From: Pseudomonadota bacterium
Lineage (GTDB): Bacteria > Pseudomonadota > Gammaproteobacteria > Pseudomonadales > Cellvibrionaceae
Reading direction: 5' to 3'
Assembly (NCBI GenBank): GCA_023416875.1
Contig: JAEZGT010000356.1
Coordinates: 1 to 10,112, forward strand
Length of the DNA stretch: 10,112 nucleotides
Below, piece by piece: positions 6,066 to 10,112 of the stretch. The notes beneath the pieces were generated by a model. The model searched no databases. It was not told the origin of the DNA and saw only the letters and a list, made by a program, of their open reading frames with translations. A program made the translations under genes and the position numbers. Numbering within the stretch: position 1 is the first letter of the stretch; every line of letters begins with the position of its first letter.

Positions 6066-8525
6066 TCACTTCCATACATATTCGCGCCCCGCCTCGGTGG
6101 CGACGTCAATCAGATAATTCCCTTGAAGCGATAGTTGAGGCGGATTGCGCCAGGTGTGCTTGATTGGCTTTTTCACCTTAGCCGTTATATAAAACGGATT
6201 GGCGTTATCCCCCCGCGCAGGCGTTACTTTAAACCCGGCAGCCGGTGGCAGAGGTGAGTAGCTGCGGATACGCAAATTGCCGCCGAGCGGCGAGCGCACT
6301 TTCAGATAAACCACCTCGTTGTTATCCCAACGCATATCGAGGATAAAGCCACCGCGCATCACCAGCCCGCTTACCTCCCCTTTCGGCCAAGCGTGGGGCA
6401 GTGCCGGCAACAGGTGCACGGTGCCGTCGTGACTTTGCGCCAGCATCTCCGCCACACCGGAGGTAAAACCGAAGTTGCCATCGATCTGGAACGGCGGGTG
6501 GGCGTCAAACATATTGGGGTAAGTGCCGCCGGCTTCGGAAAATCCCGTCCCGCCAGCGGGAGAAATCTGATCTCGAATTAATTTTAGTGCGCGATCGCCA
6601 TCCAGCAGGCGCGCCCATAAATTGATTTTCCAATTCATCGACCAGCCGGTGGAAGGATCGCCGCGCTGCTCCATGCTCACCCGCGCGGCGCTGAACAATT
6701 CCGGTGTATGAATCGGTGAAATCTGATTGCTAGGGAAAAGCCCGTATAAGTGCGACACATGGCGATGCTGGTCGAACGGGTCATCCCAATCCTCCAGCCA
6801 CTCCTGCAATTGGTGATAGCGGCCGATTTGCATAGGCGGCAACTGGTCGAGAATTGTTTGCCAGCGTTTTATCTCGGCTTTGTCCTGGCGGAGAATGTTG
6901 GCGGCGGCGATGGAGTGGCTGAACAGATCGAACAGCAACTGGTTATCCATAGTTGCACCGGCGGCAATTTTTACTCCTGTGGCCTTGGGCTCATTTTCCG
7001 GGGACATGGATGGCGTCGCCACCAGCCAGCCGGTCTTGTCATCGCGTACCAAAAAATCTTCAAAAAAGGCGCAGGCGGATTGAAAGATCGGATACACCTC
7101 GCGCAAAAAATTCTGATCGCCGGAATACAGATATTTCTGCCACAGATGTTCCACCAGCCAGGTGCTGCTCATGGGCCACGGTCCCCAGGGACCGTCCACC
7201 GCGCCGCTGCTGCGCCAGATATCGGTGTTGTGATGTGCGGCCCAACCCGCTGCGCCGTACATGGTTTGCGCGGTGTCGCGACCGGTCTGCGCCAGCTCGC
7301 GAATCAATTGAAGAAAAGGCTCGTGCAGTTCGCCGAGCTGCGTCACCTCGCTCGGCCAATAATTCATTTGCGCGTTGATATTCAAGGTGTATTTGCTATC
7401 CCAGGGCGGTTGGGTATGCGGATTCCAAATGCCCTGCAGATTCGCCGGCTGCGTACCGGGCTGGGAAGAACTGATCAGCAAATAGCGACCGAACTGGAAA
7501 TACAGCGCCACCAGCGCCGGATCGTGACGGTTGGAAAATTGGCGGATGCGTTTGTCGGTCGGCTCCTGGGAAAATTCATTTTTGCCCAAATCCAAAAACA
7601 CGCGCTGAAAATAGCGGCGATAGAATTCTTCGTGGGCTTTGCGTCTGTTCTCATAATGGGTTCCGGTAAATGTCGCCACTGCGTTTTGCATGGCCTGCTC
7701 TGCACGGGCTAATGCATTGCCGCTGATATCTCGATAATTCACAAAATTGGTTGCCATGGTGATCAGGACCAGCGCTTCGGTGGCATCGCTGATCTGCAAA
7801 CGTTTATCGCTGATGCGCACACTGCCGTCTATTGGCACAACCCGCATGAGATTAGTGAGTTTTACCTGGCCCTTAATGCCTTCGTGATCCGCCGAAGCTC
7901 CCTGCATCAATAATTGGTTTTCTCTTGCAGTGACTGCCATGCCGTCGGGATGGGATAAACCGACAGAAAAATTCAACGCGCCCTTGCGTTCTGCGCGCAA
8001 GCGAATCACCACCGCCTGATCGACAAATGAGGTAAATACTTCGCGGTGATACACCACGTCATTGACGGTATAGCGCACGCGGGCGACGGCGTCCGTCAAG
8101 CTCAGATCGCGATAATAATTCCCGAATGTTTCATGCCCTGGAAAATGCAGATCAACCACTCCAGCGGACTGATACGGCATGCCCTGCGCACCCTGACTGG
8201 CGATGGTTTTTTCCGCCAATGCGGAGGCCTCCGCATGTTTTCCCGCAGTAATCAGCCGGCGAATTTCCGGCAGCGCCGTGCGTGCCTTTGGGTTGAGATT
8301 ATTGTGCGGGCCGCCGGCCCAGAAGGTATCTTCGTTGAGCTGAATAGTTTCCTTTTCTGTGCCGCCAAATACCATGGCGCCCAGGCGTCCGTTGCCCAGG
8401 GGTAGCGCCTCCTCCCAGGTGCGGGCGGGTTGTTCGTACCACAATTTCAATTGCGCCGCGCATACCGTTTTAAAGGTGAGCAACGCTGTCAGACAAAGCG
8501 TGATACGACAAAAATGTTTTAGCAT
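6066..8525 (-). CDS. afc95A: GH95 alpha-L-fucosidase, secreted (Afc95A-like)
   Basis: An inverting glycosidase predicted to remove alpha-1,2-L-fucose from the galactose of fucosylated xyloglucan side chains. The 819 residues begin with a signal peptide (MLKHFCRITLCLTALLTFKT) ending near VCAA-QLKLWYEQPA; there is no proper lipobox, so a soluble periplasmic or secreted enzyme is expected. An N-terminal beta domain (about 27-270) precedes a helical (alpha/alpha)6 barrel (about 300-720) and a C-terminal beta domain. By family knowledge of the Bifidobacterium enzyme AfcA, the catalytic machinery is an Asn pair that activates water, a Glu acid and an Asp. The visible equivalents are N382/N384 in LNINAQMNYW, E510 in MSPENE and D682 in PPFQIDGNFG. 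Length and motif order are normal for GH95. It lies 37 bp after the GH51 gene with no terminator between, so the two are probably co-transcribed; no strong Shine-Dalgarno sequence is visible. Some GH95 members act on alpha-L-galactose instead, which the sequence alone does not exclude. Confidence 0.94.
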   Translation of the reverse strand: MLKHFCRITLCLTALLTFKTVCAAQLKLWYEQPARTWEEALPLGNGRLGAMVFGGTEKETIQLNEDTFWAGGPHNNLNPKARTALPEIRRLITAGKHAEASALAEKTIASQGAQGMPYQSAGVVDLHFPGHETFGNYYRDLSLTDAVARVRYTVNDVVYHREVFTSFVDQAVVIRLRAERKGALNFSVGLSHPDGMAVTARENQLLMQGASADHEGIKGQVKLTNLMRVVPIDGSVRISDKRLQISDATEALVLITMATNFVNYRDISGNALARAEQAMQNAVATFTGTHYENRRKAHEEFYRRYFQRVFLDLGKNEFSQEPTDKRIRQFSNRHDPALVALYFQFGRYLLISSSQPGTQPANLQGIWNPHTQPPWDSKYTLNINAQMNYWPSEVTQLGELHEPFLQLIRELAQTGRDTAQTMYGAAGWAAHHNTDIWRSSGAVDGPWGPWPMSSTWLVEHLWQKYLYSGDQNFLREVYPIFQSACAFFEDFLVRDDKTGWLVATPSMSPENEPKATGVKIAAGATMDNQLLFDLFSHSIAAANILRQDKAEIKRWQTILDQLPPMQIGRYHQLQEWLEDWDDPFDQHRHVSHLYGLFPSNQISPIHTPELFSAARVSMEQRGDPSTGWSMNWKINLWARLLDGDRALKLIRDQISPAGGTGFSEAGGTYPNMFDAHPPFQIDGNFGFTSGVAEMLAQSHDGTVHLLPALPHAWPKGEVSGLVMRGGFILDMRWDNNEVVYLKVRSPLGGNLRIRSYSPLPPAAGFKVTPARGDNANPFYITAKVKKPIKHTWRNPPQLSLQGNYLIDVATEAGREYVWK

Positions 8526-8562
8526 TTTTTAACCCGACCCAAGAGAAAGTTAATGCGAAATT

Positions 8563-10112
8563 TTATGCGCGATCAAAGCGATAAAATTCCACACTCACGG
8601 CGGCAATATTCAACACCTTGGTAGTGGCATCAAATTCGGATTCTACCGTCAGCACTTCCGGCGCCTTGTCCACCGCATTTTTTGCATCGGCTCCCAGGCC
8701 GGTAAATTTCCAAGATTTACCGGTAGATGTGAAAGCAAAATCACGGATATCAAGACTCAGCGGTTGTGCTTGCTCAGTCGCATTAATGACCGCAATCACC
8801 AGTGCAGAGCCATCCTGAGTTAAGGCCGCTGACACATCCAACGGATACGTGGCACTGCCAGCGTTGACCCGCGGCTGATCGCCGCCCACCGGATATTGCG
8901 GTTTGGGTGTGGGGGCGTTGCCATCCACGGCGACAGGAATGACACCAAAGTGCTGGTGATAGAGCTGAAAAATCTGCCCTCTGGCACTGATGGTGGAGGT
9001 GGTCCGCATGAAATCCAGCCAACCGGTGGCCATGGTAAAACCGGCCATGGCAATAAAATCCGTGTGGCGGAAAAATTCGTGGAAAGCCAAAGCAATCGCT
9101 AAGGAATTTTTCAAACTGTCCTGAAAGGAATAAGCCCACTCGTCAAAAAAGACTTTAATGTGGCCTTCATTCAATTTCGGGAAATGTTTTTTATATTCTT
9201 CCCAGGCATCCACCATGGTGCGCACGCGGTTGGCCGGCTGCCGTGCCCACTCATTGAGGGACTGCTGCACATCAAATAATTTTCCGGTTTTTAAATCGAA
9301 TCGTTTATTTTGCGGCGGATACGCGTGGGTGCCGAGAGCATCGAATTTACCCCAGCTGTTTTTGAACATACCGTAAGCCCAATCGCGCTCGGAGCCGACT
9401 TTTACCTCAGGCTGGCCTTCGATAAAAATGCCCTGGCCAGTCGTCATTTCGTCGACGAAACCGCCGGGCGCCACAATATAAATCGACGGGTCCACCGCGC
9501 GCATAGCATCGACAAATAAATTGTGTTTAACGGTGTACTGATCGCGCGCCATATGGCCCATCTGCCAGTGGCCGTACATTTCATTACCTACAGCCCAATA
9601 TTTCACGCCGTAAGGTTTTTTGCGGCCGTTGGCGGCGCGCACTTTGCCCCAGTGCGTATCGGCAGCGCCGTTGACGTATTCCAATAATTCCGCGCCGGAG
9701 CGCGGCTCGCCGAAGCCAGTGTTCACACACCAAAAAGGCTCGCTGCCGATCAGCTCGCAAAATTGCAGCAGCTCATCCACACCCACATCATTGGGTTGCA
9801 CTGCTCGCCACACTGGGTCGAAAATCGGCGGACGGCGGTCGAGATCGCCGATGGTGTCTTTCCAATCGTAGGCGGAGACGAAATTGCCGCCGGGCATGCG
9901 CAAAATCGGGCAGCGCATTTCTTTCATCAGTGCGAGTGTATCCGCACGAAAACCTTTGATGTTGTCCGCTGGCATCAGCGAAACAGCGCCCACACCAAAA
10001 CGGCCTTTGCCCTCGCCGATAATTTCCAATCGCGCCGAATCTGTATCCACTTTGGGATTGAATTTAAATGTGCGCGTCTGCCATTTTTTTGAAGTGGAAA
10101 TTTTTTGCGTGA
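8563..10112 (-). CDS. GH51 alpha-L-arabinofuranosidase, N-terminus outside the window
   Basis: A retaining alpha-L-arabinofuranosidase, expected to remove arabinofuranosyl decorations from xyloglucan or arabinoxylan oligosaccharides. The frame stays open to the right edge. The GTG at 10050 is not a real start, because the 20 residues before it (ending RTFKFNPK) continue a beta-strand pattern typical of the jelly-roll domain that precedes the barrel in long GH51 enzymes. The barrel opens near GFRADTLALMKE, followed by RMPGGNFVSAYDW. Numbered from the GTG, the acid/base is E157 in VGNEMYG (9580-9582) and the nucleophile is E304 in FFDEWAYSF (9139-9141). A C-terminal beta-sandwich (about 375-495) ends in VSVEFYRFDRA. 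About 515 codons are visible; a signal peptide, if any, is off-window. The stop lies 37 bp before the GH95 start, indicating a shared operon. Its place beside xyloglucan enzymes suggests arabinosylated xyloglucan as a substrate, which is inference; arabinan or arabinoxylan is the main alternative. Confidence 0.93.
   Translation of the reverse strand, partial: TQKISTSKKWQTRTFKFNPKVDTDSARLEIIGEGKGRFGVGAVSLMPADNIKGFRADTLALMKEMRCPILRMPGGNFVSAYDWKDTIGDLDRRPPIFDPVWRAVQPNDVGVDELLQFCELIGSEPFWCVNTGFGEPRSGAELLEYVNGAADTHWGKVRAANGRKKPYGVKYWAVGNEMYGHWQMGHMARDQYTVKHNLFVDAMRAVDPSIYIVAPGGFVDEMTTGQGIFIEGQPEVKVGSERDWAYGMFKNSWGKFDALGTHAYPPQNKRFDLKTGKLFDVQQSLNEWARQPANRVRTMVDAWEEYKKHFPKLNEGHIKVFFDEWAYSFQDSLKNSLAIALAFHEFFRHTDFIAMAGFTMATGWLDFMRTTSTISARGQIFQLYHQHFGVIPVAVDGNAPTPKPQYPVGGDQPRVNAGSATYPLDVSAALTQDGSALVIAVINATEQAQPLSLDIRDFAFTSTGKSWKFTGLGADAKNAVDKAPEVLTVESEFDATTKVLNIAAVSVEFYRFDRA

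Noticed and set aside
6750..7712. Long open frame (320 codons) on the + strand opposite the GH95 gene
   Set aside because: It is antisense to a well-supported GH95 coding region, its translation has no recognisable domain, and its length follows from the codon bias of the opposite strand.
10048..10050. GTG as start codon of the GH51 gene
   Set aside because: The frame continues upstream to the window edge with residues fitting the GH51 N-terminal domain, so the gene is cut by the window.

Overview
The window looks like part of a plant cell-wall-degrading Gram-negative gammaproteobacterium, probably a Cellvibrio relative. The clues are an outer-membrane-type lipoprotein signal on a PA14-containing GH31 enzyme of the Cellvibrio japonicus Xyl31A type, a GH95 enzyme of the Afc95A type, a BaeSR-like two-component pair, and moderate G+C. 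The taxonomic assignment is inference from protein resemblance.

Layout. Positions 1-1357 (+ strand) hold the 3' part of a sensor histidine kinase gene and, overlapping it by ATGA, a complete OmpR/PhoB-type response regulator gene most like BaeR. Everything else lies on the - strand. Reading from the right edge leftwards: a GH51 alpha-L-arabinofuranosidase (8563-10112, N-terminus beyond the window), a 37-bp gap, a secreted GH95 alpha-L-fucosidase (6066-8525), a 205-bp gap, a membrane-bound GGDEF diguanylate cyclase with a roughly 200-residue periplasmic domain (4571-5860), a 310-bp intergenic region rich in inverted and direct repeats (4261-4570), and a GH31 alpha-xylosidase lipoprotein (1351-4260). 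The response regulator and GH31 genes meet tail to tail and overlap by 7 bp.

How the genes may work together. GH31 (alpha-xylosidase), GH95 (alpha-L-fucosidase) and GH51 (alpha-L-arabinofuranosidase) together match the side-chain-trimming enzymes expected for xyloglucan oligosaccharides: fucose and arabinose decorations are removed, then xylose is taken from the non-reducing end. The beta-galactosidase (GH35), TonB-dependent transporter and endo-xyloglucanase that usually complete such a locus are not in the window; some may lie beyond position 10112. The GGDEF protein among these genes suggests a link between an extracytoplasmic signal, possibly a glycan, and cyclic-di-GMP output. The two-component pair converges on the locus, but nothing in the sequence shows that it controls it.

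The most unusual parts are the GGDEF protein with its apparently jelly-roll periplasmic domain, and the repeat-dense region upstream of the GH31 gene. That region has a 15-bp tandem repeat of TGCGnCGCA palindromes just before the start codon and, further upstream, a set of overlapping inverted repeats that can pair in mutually exclusive ways. No RNA genes, insertion sequences, CRISPR arrays or attachment sites were seen.
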